Assembly (NCBI RefSeq): GCF_000423625.1
Contig: NZ_AUII01000008.1
Coordinates: 109,849 to 173,848 of the forward strand
Direction of reading: 5' to 3'
Source: Pseudonocardia asaccharolytica DSM 44247 = NBRC 16224
GTDB lineage: Bacteria > Actinomycetota > Actinomycetes > Mycobacteriales > Pseudonocardiaceae
Length of the DNA: 64,000 bases
Shown: positions 26,803-34,827 of the stretch, one piece after another
How positions within the stretch are numbered: position 1 is the first letter of the stretch
Layout of the letters: each line of letters opens with the position of its first letter
Made by a program: the position numbers and the translations under genes
Notes under the pieces: generated by a model
Seen by the model: the letters and a program-made list of their open reading frames with translations, nothing else
Told to the model about the DNA's origin: nothing
Databases searched by the model: none

Positions 26803-28200
26803 GTGGCCAGCAAGCCGACTTCCGCCAAGATCGACACCATCGTCGCGCTCGCGAAGCGTCGCGGCTTCGTCTTCGCCTCCGGTGAGATCTACGGTGGAAC
26901 CCGGTCGGCCTGGGACTACGGTCCGCTCGGTGTCGAGCTGAAGGAGAACATCAAGCGGCAGTGGTGGCGCTCGATGGTCACCGGCCGCGAGGACGTCGTC
27001 GGCCTCGACTCGTCGGTGATCCTGCCGCGCCAGGTGTGGGTCGCCTCCGGGCATCTCAGTGCGTTCCACGACCCGCTCGTGGAATGCACGAGCTGTCACA
27101 AGCGGTTCCGTGCCGACCAGCTCGCCGAGGAGTACGCGGAGCGCACCGGCAGGCAGATCGCGGAGGACGATCTGTCGCAGGTGCCCTGCCCGAACTGCGG
27201 CACCCGCGGCCAGTACACCGAGCCGCGCGAGTTCAACATGATGCTCAAGACGTTCCTCGGCCCGGTCGAGTCCGAGGAGGGCCTGCACTACCTGCGCCCG
27301 GAGACCGCGCAGGGCATCTTCGTGAACTTCCTCAACGTGCAGACGACCTCGCGCCGCAAGCCGCCGTTCGGCATCGGCCAGATGGGTAAGAGCTTCCGCA
27401 ACGAGATCACGCCGGGCAACTTCATCTTCCGCACTCGCGAGTTCGAGCAGATGGAGATGGAGTACTTCGTCGAGCCGGGCACCGACGAGGAACTGCACCA
27501 GTACTGGATCGACGAGCGCACGCGCTGGTATGTCGGCCTGGGGATCGCGCGGGAGAACCTGCGCCACTACGAGCACCCCAAGGAGAAGCTCTCCCACTAC
27601 TCGAAGCGCACGGTGGACATCGAGTACCGGTTCGGTTTCCAGGGCCAGGAGTGGGGCGAGCTCGAGGGCATCGCGAACCGCACCGATTTCGATCTGACGA
27701 CGCACTCCAACCACTCCGGCGTCGACCTGTCGTTCTACGACCAGGCATCGGGCACCCGCTACCGGCCCTATGTGATCGAGCCGGCGGCCGGTGTCGGGCG
27801 GTCGATGATGGCGTTCCTCGTCGAGGCCTACGCCGAGGACGAGGCACCCAACGCGAAGGGTGGGGTGGACAAGCGGGTGGTGTTGCGGCTCGACCGCAGG
27901 CTCGCGCCGGTCAAGGCGGCGGTGCTGCCGCTGTCGCGCAACGCCGACCTCTCGCCCAAGGCCCGCGATCTCGCCGCGATGCTGCGGCGGAACTGGAACG
28001 TCGAGTTCGACGACGCCGGCGCGATCGGGCGCCGCTACCGCCGCCAGGACGAGATCGGCACGCCGTTCTGCATCACGGTCGACTTCGACACCCTGACCGA
28101 CGACGCGGTGACGATCCGCGAGCGCGACACCATGGCCCAGGATCGAATCGGGCTCGACCAGGTCGAGTCCTATCTGGCCGCCCGGCTCATCGGGGTCTGA
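26803..28200 (+). CDS. glyS: Glycine--tRNA ligase (alpha2 type)
   Basis: This 465-residue class II aminoacyl-tRNA synthetase charges tRNA-Gly. It opens with [32 protein letters not shown] (family N-terminus in two pieces), then a zinc-type insertion with CTSCHKRF and CPNCGTRG. Motif 2 is [20 protein letters not shown] and motif 3 is [14 protein letters not shown]. The anticodon-binding domain is C-terminal (about 350-465). The GTG follows GCAGGAG. It faces the glycan locus tail-to-tail across 40 bp. Confidence 0.95.
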   Translation: MASKPTSAKIDTIVALAKRRGFVFASGEIYGGTRSAWDYGPLGVELKENIKRQWWRSMVTGREDVVGLDSSVILPRQVWVASGHLSAFHDPLVECTSCHKRFRADQLAEEYAERTGRQIAEDDLSQVPCPNCGTRGQYTEPREFNMMLKTFLGPVESEEGLHYLRPETAQGIFVNFLNVQTTSRRKPPFGIGQMGKSFRNEITPGNFIFRTREFEQMEMEYFVEPGTDEELHQYWIDERTRWYVGLGIARENLRHYEHPKEKLSHYSKRTVDIEYRFGFQGQEWGELEGIANRTDFDLTTHSNHSGVDLSFYDQASGTRYRPYVIEPAAGVGRSMMAFLVEAYAEDEAPNAKGGVDKRVVLRLDRRLAPVKAAVLPLSRNADLSPKARDLAAMLRRNWNVEFDDAGAIGRRYRRQDEIGTPFCITVDFDTLTDDAVTIRERDTMAQDRIGLDQVESYLAARLIGV

Positions 28201-28240
28201 CCGCGACCCGGCCGTCCGGTGCGACGGGGGCCGGCCGGCC

Positions 28241-29254
28241 TCAGCCGAGGTGCCTGACCTCGTAGTTGCCGTACCTCGGGTTTCCGCGGACATCGGGGAA
28301 CACCCCGGCCTGCACCGCGGCCGTCAGCGCGCCGATGTAGTCCGGTACGCGATGGTCCATCTGGAATCCCAGCCGGTCCGAGATCTTGTCGAACGAAACC
28401 CGGTAGTTCCGCGGGTCGGTGTCCCCGTCCCGATAGGTGACCTTCGTGGAGGTCACGTGCTTTTGTACCTCCTCCACGATCATTCGCTTCGTGAACTGCT
28501 GGGTGTTGTCGCCGACGTTGAAGACCTCGGCCCGGACCATCTCGGGCGGGGCCATGAGGGCCGTCATGATCGCCTTGGCGATATCGCGGACGTGGCAGTA
28601 GGGACGCCAGGTCTCCGCGTCGTAGACCAGCAGCTCCGCACCGGAGGCGAGTTCCCAGGCGAACTGGGACACCGTCAGGTCGAACCGCATTCGTGGCGAG
28701 AGCCCATAGGCCGTCGCGATGCGCAGCACGGTGGAACTGGTCTGCATCCGGGTCGCCCGCTCCAGCAGGTACTGCTCGACCTCGATCTTGGTTTGGGCAT
28801 AGCGGGACTGCGGGTTCAGCTCGCTGTCCTCGCGCGCGAAGGACGCCGGATCGTGGATTCCGTAGTTGCTGCAGGTCGAGGTGAAGACGAATCGCTGCAC
28901 GCCCAGCGCGTCGAGGTCGTCGATGATGCGCCTGGCTCCGTCCGCATTGACCTGCCGCGCCAGTTCCGGGTATTTCTTGCACACCGGATCGCCCACCAGG
29001 GACGCGAGCAGCGCGACGTCGTCGGCTCCGGAGGCCGCCCGGGCGAACACCTCGGGGTCGCGCAGGTCGCCGCGGAGAAAGGTGATTCGCTCGCGATCGA
29101 GCAGGTGCTGGAGCGAGAACCCGTTGTCGTAGATGAGCTGGTCGAGCACACGTACCCGCGCGCCCGCGTCGAGCAGCCGGCTGGTCAGTACCGAGCCGAC
29201 ATAGCCGGCACCCCCGACCACCAGCACCGTGCGTCCGTTGAAGTCCAGGTTCAC
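28241..29254 (-). CDS. NAD-dependent epimerase/dehydratase (sugar-nucleotide SDR)
   Basis: This 337-residue extended SDR has an NAD motif VLVVGGAGYVGS at 10-21 and a catalytic YAQTK (Tyr-x-x-x-Lys) near residue 140 preceded by FVFTSTCSNYG. C-terminal substrate-binding elements follow (RPYCHVRDIAKAI, EVFNVGDNTQQF). It would epimerise, dehydrate or reduce an NDP-sugar. The GTG at 29254 follows GAGGGA. It is the last gene of a three-gene minus operon with an aminotransferase and a nucleotidyltransferase, which together could make an amino-deoxy sugar nucleotide for the adjacent glycosyltransferases. Confidence 0.87.
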   Translation of the reverse strand: MNLDFNGRTVLVVGGAGYVGSVLTSRLLDAGARVRVLDQLIYDNGFSLQHLLDRERITFLRGDLRDPEVFARAASGADDVALLASLVGDPVCKKYPELARQVNADGARRIIDDLDALGVQRFVFTSTCSNYGIHDPASFAREDSELNPQSRYAQTKIEVEQYLLERATRMQTSSTVLRIATAYGLSPRMRFDLTVSQFAWELASGAELLVYDAETWRPYCHVRDIAKAIMTALMAPPEMVRAEVFNVGDNTQQFTKRMIVEEVQKHVTSTKVTYRDGDTDPRNYRVSFDKISDRLGFQMDHRVPDYIGALTAAVQAGVFPDVRGNPRYGNYEVRHLG

Positions 29255-29258
29255 GTCG

Positions 29259-30428
29259 TCATTCCCTCTCGCTGCGGGCAGCCGTCCCGGCCGCACCCAT
29301 GGCATCGCGCAGCGAGCGCACGACCCGCTCGACATCCGACATGCTCAGCTGGGGGTGGAGCGGCAGGGTCAGCTCGGTCTCGCTGAATCGCTCGGTGTGC
29401 GGGAGCGGGACGGTACCGAACGAGCGCGTGTAGTAGTCGAACAGATGAATCGGTGGGTAATGCATGCTCGTCTGCACCCGTGCGGCGCGCATCCGGGCCA
29501 TCACCGCTCGTCGATCGACGCCGGGCGGCAGCAGGGCCGGCAGGATGTGCGCCGTCGTCGGGTGTGCCTCGTCGAAGGGCACGACGACCTCGGGAAGCTC
29601 GTGCGCCATGGCCCCGCGATAGGCGCGGGTGAGTTCCCGGCGGGTGTCGTTCCACCCCCGCAACCGCTTGAGCTGCACCAGTCCCAATGCCGCGCGGAGC
29701 TCATCCATCCGGTAGTTGTGTCCACAGTCGACGACGTCGTAGCCGACCGCACGCCCCCGGTCGCGGTCCGACGTGCCGGCCGTCATGCCGTGGGCCCGCA
29801 GGCGCCGGGCCCTGGCGCGGCGCGCCGGGTCGCGGACGAGCAGCATTCCGCCCTCGGCGGTGGTCATGTTCTTGTTGGTGAAGAAGCTGAAGGCGGCGGC
29901 GTCGCTGAGCATGCCGGCGGTGCCGGTCAGTCCGGCCGCGTGGGCGGCGTCCTCGAACAGGAGCAGATCGAACCGGTCGGCGAACGCGCGCCACCGCGGC
30001 ATGTCGAGCCCGTAGCCGCCGTAGTGCATGACGATGACCGCACGCGTCCGTCGGGTGATCCGTGCCCGCGCGTCCTCCAGGCAGAGGTGCGGGCGATCCG
30101 GGGCCACCACGTCGACGAACACCGGTTTCGCGCCACTGTGGACGACGACGCTCGCCGTCGCCACGAAGCTGAGCGAGGGAACGAGCACCTCGTCGCCGGG
30201 GCCGATTCCGTGGACGGCGAGACTCAGCTGCAGGGCGGCGGTCGCCGAGCTCACCGCCACGGCGTCCTCGACACCGTGCAGCTCCGCGAACGTCTGCTCG
30301 AACCGGCGTACCCGCTCGCCCATCGTGAGCCAGCCGTCGTCGATCACCTCGGCCAGTGCGCGCTTCTCCTCCTCGCCGAGGACCGGGGCGCCGAGCTCGA
30401 TCAACGGTGGCGCGGCGACCGTGCTCAC
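29259..30428 (-). CDS. DegT/DnrJ/EryC1/StrS-family aminotransferase
   Basis: This 389-residue PLP-dependent sugar aminotransferase has Asp160 and His163 in FEDAAHAAG and the Schiff-base lysine Lys186 in FFTNKNMTTAEGG. SSATAALQLSL forms the phosphate-binding loop. Such enzymes transaminate keto-sugar nucleotides. The GTG start overlaps the nucleotidyltransferase stop, and the epimerase begins 4 bp after this stop, so the three are coupled. Confidence 0.88.
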   Translation of the reverse strand: MSTVAAPPLIELGAPVLGEEEKRALAEVIDDGWLTMGERVRRFEQTFAELHGVEDAVAVSSATAALQLSLAVHGIGPGDEVLVPSLSFVATASVVVHSGAKPVFVDVVAPDRPHLCLEDARARITRRTRAVIVMHYGGYGLDMPRWRAFADRFDLLLFEDAAHAAGLTGTAGMLSDAAAFSFFTNKNMTTAEGGMLLVRDPARRARARRLRAHGMTAGTSDRDRGRAVGYDVVDCGHNYRMDELRAALGLVQLKRLRGWNDTRRELTRAYRGAMAHELPEVVVPFDEAHPTTAHILPALLPPGVDRRAVMARMRAARVQTSMHYPPIHLFDYYTRSFGTVPLPHTERFSETELTLPLHPQLSMSDVERVVRSLRDAMGAAGTAARSERE

Positions 30429-31135
30429 GAGCGGTTCGCGAGGGCGGCGGCGGCCTGTTCCTGGGCGCGGCGCAGATCCTCGATCCGGCCGATGTCGATC
30501 CAGCGCCCCTCGTGCTCGTACACGTTCACCGGTGTTCCGCTGTCCAGCATCGCGCGCATGAGCTGGTCGAAGCCGAAGGGACCGCTGGGCGGGATGTGGT
30601 CGAAGACGGCCGGTTCCATGAAGTAGATCCCGGTGCTCACCCAGAACTCCTCCGTGGGCTTCTCGCGGAAGTCGACGACCCGGCCCGCGACGTGGTCCAG
30701 CACCCCGTAGGCGATGTTCACGGTCTGGCGGGTGACCACGACGGTCAGCGGAGCCGGTTGCGCCTCGTGCTCGGCGAGCACGTCCTTGAGCGCGAGGTCG
30801 GTGAAGACGTCGGAGTTCGAGACGAAGAACGGGCCGTCGAGCCGCTGCCGCAGGGGGTTCAACGGACCGATCGTGCCGAGCGGCTCCTCCTCCTTGATGT
30901 ACTCGATGTCGAGGCCCCAGCGGTCTCCGTCGCCGCAGTAGCTGCGGATCAGGGGGCCGAACTCGCTGACCGTGACGAGCACCGTCCCGACGCCGGCAGC
31001 GCTGAACTGCTCCAGCAGGTTGTCGATCACGGTTCCGTCCCGGATCGGCATCAGGGCTTTCGGCAGGACGGTCGAGTACGGGGCCAGCCGCGTTCCCCGC
31101 CCCCCTGCTTGGATCACCGCCGTCAGCTCGCTCAT
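30425..31135 (-). CDS. Sugar-1-phosphate nucleotidyltransferase
   Basis: This 236-residue protein has the RmlA/GalU-type signature AVIQAGGRGTRLAPYSTVLPKALMPI (in two parts: G11-GRGTRL, then P25-K26-A). NSDVF carries a metal-binding aspartate, and FREKPTEEFWVSTGIYFM is the substrate loop. It would activate a sugar phosphate; the nucleotide specificity cannot be read from sequence. It lacks the left-handed helix extension of bifunctional enzymes. The ATG at 31135 follows GGCAGGAG. It is the first gene of the minus operon, divergent from tetR. Confidence 0.85.
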   Translation of the reverse strand: MSELTAVIQAGGRGTRLAPYSTVLPKALMPIRDGTVIDNLLEQFSAAGVGTVLVTVSEFGPLIRSYCGDGDRWGLDIEYIKEEEPLGTIGPLNPLRQRLDGPFFVSNSDVFTDLALKDVLAEHEAQPAPLTVVVTRQTVNIAYGVLDHVAGRVVDFREKPTEEFWVSTGIYFMEPAVFDHIPPSGPFGFDQLMRAMLDSGTPVNVYEHEGRWIDIGRIEDLRRAQEQAAAALANRS

Positions 31136-31220
31136 CTCCTGCCCCCTTCCCGTCGTCGCTCCATGGGGGGTCGACTCGGGGGATCGGCTCGGTTCGTTAC
31201 AGTGCCGGCCGAGAACCACG

Positions 31221-31248
31221 CACGGTCATGGCTCGACCTCTGACCGTG
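31221..31248. promoter_or_regulatory. 8-bp inverted repeat between the sugar-nucleotide operon and tetR
   Basis: CACGGTCA (31221-31228) and TGACCGTG (31241-31248) are perfect complements with a 12-bp spacer in the divergent promoter region. It may be a regulator-binding site. No direct evidence links it to the TetR protein. Confidence 0.3.
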
Positions 31249-31391
31249 GATCCCGCCCGGGGACGCCGTCACGCACACGGTGTGTTCCGTTACGCAGCGA
31301 TTAGAGTGGGCATCCTTGCCCAGTCTCGTCAAGATCGCCGGTCCTGCCCGGCAGGCAGGCCCGCGACCGGTGGCGCCGACCTCCTCTGGAC

Positions 31392-31994
31392 GTGATGATG
31401 GAAGCTCTCGATCGGCCACTTACGCACCCTCGTGTCGCCCAGTCGCGTGCGGCGATCATGGAGGCGACGATGGCGCTGTTCCAGGAGGTCGACTACCACC
31501 AGATGACGATGGAGGGGGTCGCCGCACGCGCCCGGGTCGGCAAGAGCACTGTCTACCGGTGGTGGTCGACGAAGGCGAGCCTGGTCATCGACGCCGTCGA
31601 TGTTGCGCTCACGGCGATGCGGCAGGGCCCGATCGAGGTGACCGGCGACTCCGCGACGGTCGTCCGCGAGCTGGTCCGGCGGATCGTGGAGGCGGTGGCC
31701 TCGCCGGCCGGCCGGATGATCGCGGCGGTCTCGGGCGATCTCAGAAACGATCTGGCGGGCCAGCGGCAGCTTGCCGCGATGCTCGGGCCGCACCGGGCCG
31801 CGGGCTCCTCCATCGTCTATGCCCTCATCAGCCGCGGCGACCTGCCACACGACCTTGATGCCGACCTGATGCTCGACCTGATCGCCGGTACGGTGCTCAG
31901 CCGGATCCTGCTCGGCCGCCATCCGACCCCGGCACTCGTCGATCAGCTCACGGATCTGGTATTGGAGGGACGGCTCCCCCGGCTGTCGTCGTGA
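31392..31994 (+). CDS. TetR-family transcriptional regulator
   Basis: This 200-residue repressor has an N-terminal helix-turn-helix (about 18-62; AIMEATMALFQEVDYHQMTM, VAARARVGKSTVYRWWSTKA) and a C-terminal ligand-binding helical domain of the TetR_C_11-like type. The start may be GTG 31392 or either of the two following ATG codons. It sits at the hinge between the sugar-nucleotide operon and the glycosyltransferase operon, so it likely controls the locus. A perfect 9-1-9 inverted repeat 34 bp past its stop is a candidate operator. Confidence 0.85.
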   Translation: MMMEALDRPLTHPRVAQSRAAIMEATMALFQEVDYHQMTMEGVAARARVGKSTVYRWWSTKASLVIDAVDVALTAMRQGPIEVTGDSATVVRELVRRIVEAVASPAGRMIAAVSGDLRNDLAGQRQLAAMLGPHRAAGSSIVYALISRGDLPHDLDADLMLDLIAGTVLSRILLGRHPTPALVDQLTDLVLEGRLPRLSS

Positions 31995-32027
31995 CCGCCG
32001 GCTGAACCCTGTCGCGGGCGCGACCGA

Positions 32028-32046
32028 ACGAAACGCTGCGTTTCGT
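32028..32046. promoter_or_regulatory. Candidate TetR operator (9-1-9 inverted repeat)
   Basis: ACGAAACGC-T-GCGTTTCGT is a perfect palindrome in the 303-bp gap between tetR and the glycosyltransferase operon. A related half-site (GCGAAACGT) recurs at about 32193. The rest of the gap contains no gene that I can support. Confidence 0.5.
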
Positions 32047-32297
32047 ATGTTCGCGAGTGGGTTGCGGAAGTAGCGAGGCGTGCCTGCGCCAAGTAGGTGG
32101 TCTGGTCTTCCGACAATACGAACAGTGCTCGACATACCCCGCATTTCGATACGTGCAGTGACGATATCACCCGTATTGAGTAGCGTTCAAAGCGAAACGT
32201 CACGTCGCGTTCCTTCGAGCTACCCGGTGGCTCATCACGCCGGTCCGGTGACACCGACCGGGCCAAGGGACCAGTGATCCACGGGGAGCAGCTGACC

Positions 32298-33173
32298 ATG
32301 ACCGCAACGCTCGATGCGGACTCCGTCGAGCCGGGACCGTCGAAACCGGCAACTCGAGGCGAGATCGGCGCCCGGCGGTGGCCGAGCATCCACAGTCTCT
32401 CGATCGTCATCCCGGCGTTGAACGAGGAGGAGAACATCCCGCGGGTGATAGGCACCATCCCGCGAGAGGAGATCGCTGCCGAGGGCTGCGATCTGGAGAT
32501 CATCATCGTCGACAACGCATCGAATGACGCCACCGCGGAGGTCGCCACCGCCCACGGCGCCCTCGTCTACCTGCAGCCGGCCCGCGGTTACGGGAACGCG
32601 TACCACACCGGGTTCGCGGTCGCTCGCGGCGACGTGATCGCGACGGGAGACGCCGACTGCACCTATCCGTTCGACGCACTCCCCGGTCTCCTCGACCATA
32701 TGCAGGCCGGCAGGTTCGACTTCCTGTCGACGAACCGTCTCGGCCGCGCGAACCGGAACGCGATGAAGAGGTCGCACACCGTCGGGAACCGGGTGTTGAC
32801 CGCAGCCAACCGCGGACTCTTCCATGTACCCTTCCGCGACTCGCAGTCCGGGATGTGGATCTTTCGGCGGAGGATCTGGCGGCATCTCGACGTGCGGTCG
32901 GGAGGAATGCCCTTCTCTCAGGAGATCAAGAACGAGGCCTATGTGAAGGGATTTCGTTGCGACGAGGTCCCGATCGAGTACCGGCCGCGCGGCGGCATGG
33001 TCAAGCTGAACGCGTTCCGGGACGGGACGCGCAACGTCTCCCAGCTCGCGGGGCATCGGATGCGCGCCCGTCGCCAGCTGGTCGTCGTCCGGAGGCTCGC
33101 GGACTCCATCGGCGATGGCCTGGTGCCACGACCCACCGGAACGACCGCGGTGCTGCGGGTCGACTCATCGTGA
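32298..33173 (+). CDS. Glycosyltransferase family 2 (polyprenyl-phosphate sugar transferase-like)
   Basis: This 291-residue GT-A enzyme has SIVIPALNEEENIPRVI (about 35-51), IIIVDNASNDATAEV and a metal-binding DAD at 118-120 (ATGDADCTYP), followed by RPRGGMVKLNAFRDG. It lacks a C-terminal membrane domain. It resembles DPM1/GtrB-type transferases that load a sugar onto polyprenyl phosphate or initiate a glycan. The ATG at 32298 follows GGGGAG; a GTG at 32274 in frame is also possible. It is the first gene of a ten-gene, tightly coupled plus-strand operon ending at 42703. Confidence 0.87.
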   Translation: MTATLDADSVEPGPSKPATRGEIGARRWPSIHSLSIVIPALNEEENIPRVIGTIPREEIAAEGCDLEIIIVDNASNDATAEVATAHGALVYLQPARGYGNAYHTGFAVARGDVIATGDADCTYPFDALPGLLDHMQAGRFDFLSTNRLGRANRNAMKRSHTVGNRVLTAANRGLFHVPFRDSQSGMWIFRRRIWRHLDVRSGGMPFSQEIKNEAYVKGFRCDEVPIEYRPRGGMVKLNAFRDGTRNVSQLAGHRMRARRQLVVVRRLADSIGDGLVPRPTGTTAVLRVDSS

Positions 33174-33685
33174 TCGGCGCCGGCCGGGCCCGCGATCGCG
33201 TGACCGATGGTGCGTCGCCGCCGCGGCCGCCGTGGCGGCGGGCACCCGGCAGGTCGGCCGTTGCGCTCGGGCTCGGCGTGCTCGCCGTCGCCCTGTGGGT
33301 CCTCGTACCGGAGGTCCGACATCAGCTCAGGTTCTCCTTCAGCGCGCAGCCGTCGGGCTACAGCGAGCTGTACTTCACGGGTGGCGCGGCCGTACCCACC
33401 GGCTCGCCGGCGGGGCGGCCGCAGGTCGGCGTCGACTTCGTCATCGCCAACCATGGCGAGGGTTCCGAGCCCTACACCTACCGGGTTCGAGCCCTCGACG
33501 CCGCGGGAGCGCCGGTCGCGGAGAACACCGGAACGCTCCCGGTGGACGACGGTGCGCGACGCGCGGTGCACGTGACGCTCGATCTCCCGGCCGCGGCCCG
33601 CTGGGCGGTGGTCAAGGTGAGCCTCGTGGGCAGGCCCGAGTCCATCCACTACGCCGCACCCGATGCCGGTCCGGGAGGGCGATGA
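33170..33685 (+). CDS. Single-pass membrane protein with extracytoplasmic beta domain
   Basis: This 171-residue protein has an arginine-rich N-terminus, one membrane segment (about 32-50, SAVALGLGVLAVALWVLVP) and an outside domain. YSELYFTG, VGVDFVIANHGEGSEPYTYRV and ARWAVVKVSL resemble the beta-sandwich of DUF1616-type proteins found in actinobacterial glycan loci. The GTG start overlaps the GT2 stop and its own stop overlaps the next GT4 start. It may help hold or present the glycan machinery; no enzyme motif is visible. Confidence 0.6.
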   Translation: MIGAGRARDRVTDGASPPRPPWRRAPGRSAVALGLGVLAVALWVLVPEVRHQLRFSFSAQPSGYSELYFTGGAAVPTGSPAGRPQVGVDFVIANHGEGSEPYTYRVRALDAAGAPVAENTGTLPVDDGARRAVHVTLDLPAAARWAVVKVSLVGRPESIHYAAPDAGPGGR

Positions 33686-34827
33686 TGCGGGCGAGGGGCA
33701 GCGTCGGGCAGGGTCGGCGACATCTGATCGTCCAGGTGACGCCCTACTACCCGCCGCGCCTCGGCGGGATGGAACGGGTCGCGCAGTGCGTGGCGACGGT
33801 CCTCGCGGGGCGCCACGACGTCGAGGTCATCACCACGCGGAACCGGTCCGACGGATCTCCCCCGCGGGAGATGGCCGGATGGGTCCTTGTCCGGCGGTTC
33901 CGCGGCTACGAGATCGCCCACACCGCGTTCTCGATGGGAATGGTCGTGCGGCTGCTGACCCTGCCGCGCCGCACGATCGTGCACGCCCACGTCGCGCAGG
34001 CGTTCCTCCCGGAAATGGTGTGGTTGACGTCGTGGCTGCGGCGGCGGCCCTACATCCTGCACTTCCATCTCGACGTGGACCCTTCGGGGCGGTTCGGCCG
34101 GCTGCTGCCGGTGTACAAGCGCCTCGTGCTCGGGCCCGTGCTGCGGCGAGCCGCGGCGGTGATCGCGCTTTCCCCGGCCCAGGCCGACTTCCTGGCCACG
34201 GGTTACCGGGTCGCCCGGACGAACATCGCGGTGCTGCCCAACGGCGTCGACCCGGCGTTCTCCGGCGCCGGGAAACGATCCCATGACCACCGGCGGGACG
34301 GCGCGCTGCGGCTGCTGTTCGTCGGCAGGCTCGACGCGCAGAAGAACGTCCTGCGGTTGCTGGACGCGATGAGCCAGGTACAGGCGCCGGTGGAGCTGGT
34401 CATCGTCGGCGACGGAGAGCAGCGCGGTCTTGCCGCCGAGCGAGTCCGTTCCCTGGGACTGCCGAACGTGCGCTTCGCGGGCGCACAGACCGGCGACGAG
34501 TTGCTGGCGTGGTACCGGTGGGCGGACGCGTTCGTGCTCCCGTCGGACAAGGAGGGGATGCCGCTGGTGCTGCTCGAGGCCATGGCCGCGGGTCTGCCCA
34601 TCATCGCGACCGACGTGCCGGGCTCGCACGAGCTTCTCGACGGCGTCGGGCTCCTCACCGCGCCGAACGCCTCGGCGCTCGGCGCGGCCATCGAGCGGTT
34701 GTCCACGGATCCGGACCTGCGCGCGCGGCTGGTCGCGAACAGCGCCGAACGTGGCACGAGGTACTCGTGGACCGAGCGAATCCCCGAGCTCGAACGTCTC
34801 TACGACCGCGTGGTGAGCACACGATGA
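33682..34827 (+). CDS. Glycosyltransferase family 4 (GT-B)
   Basis: This 381-residue GT-B enzyme has an N-terminal lobe opening VTPYYPPRLGGMERVAQ, a linker LPNGVDPAFSGAG and a C-terminal donor lobe (LLFVGRLDAQKNVLRLLDAM, FVLPSDKEGMPLVLLEAMAAG with the E-x7-E nucleotide-sugar motif). It would retain configuration at the transferred sugar. The ATG at 33682 overlaps the previous stop. It is one of four GT4 enzymes in the operon, each presumably adding one residue of a repeating unit. Confidence 0.88.
   Translation: MMRARGSVGQGRRHLIVQVTPYYPPRLGGMERVAQCVATVLAGRHDVEVITTRNRSDGSPPREMAGWVLVRRFRGYEIAHTAFSMGMVVRLLTLPRRTIVHAHVAQAFLPEMVWLTSWLRRRPYILHFHLDVDPSGRFGRLLPVYKRLVLGPVLRRAAAVIALSPAQADFLATGYRVARTNIAVLPNGVDPAFSGAGKRSHDHRRDGALRLLFVGRLDAQKNVLRLLDAMSQVQAPVELVIVGDGEQRGLAAERVRSLGLPNVRFAGAQTGDELLAWYRWADAFVLPSDKEGMPLVLLEAMAAGLPIIATDVPGSHELLDGVGLLTAPNASALGAAIERLSTDPDLRARLVANSAERGTRYSWTERIPELERLYDRVVSTR

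Noticed and set aside
26380..28293. Long minus-strand open frame antisense to glyS
   Set aside because: glyS has all synthetase motifs on the plus strand. The antisense frame has shadow composition and runs through arsR in the wrong frame.
28268..28300. Fourth copy of the hairpin repeat family (CTCGGGTTTCCGCGGACATCG)
   Set aside because: It matches only the loop side, lacks the complementary 5' stem and lies inside the epimerase coding sequence.
32050..32080. Degenerate hairpin repeat near 32060 (GCGGAAGTAGCGAGGCG)
   Set aside because: There is some word similarity on the minus strand, but the stem does not pair.
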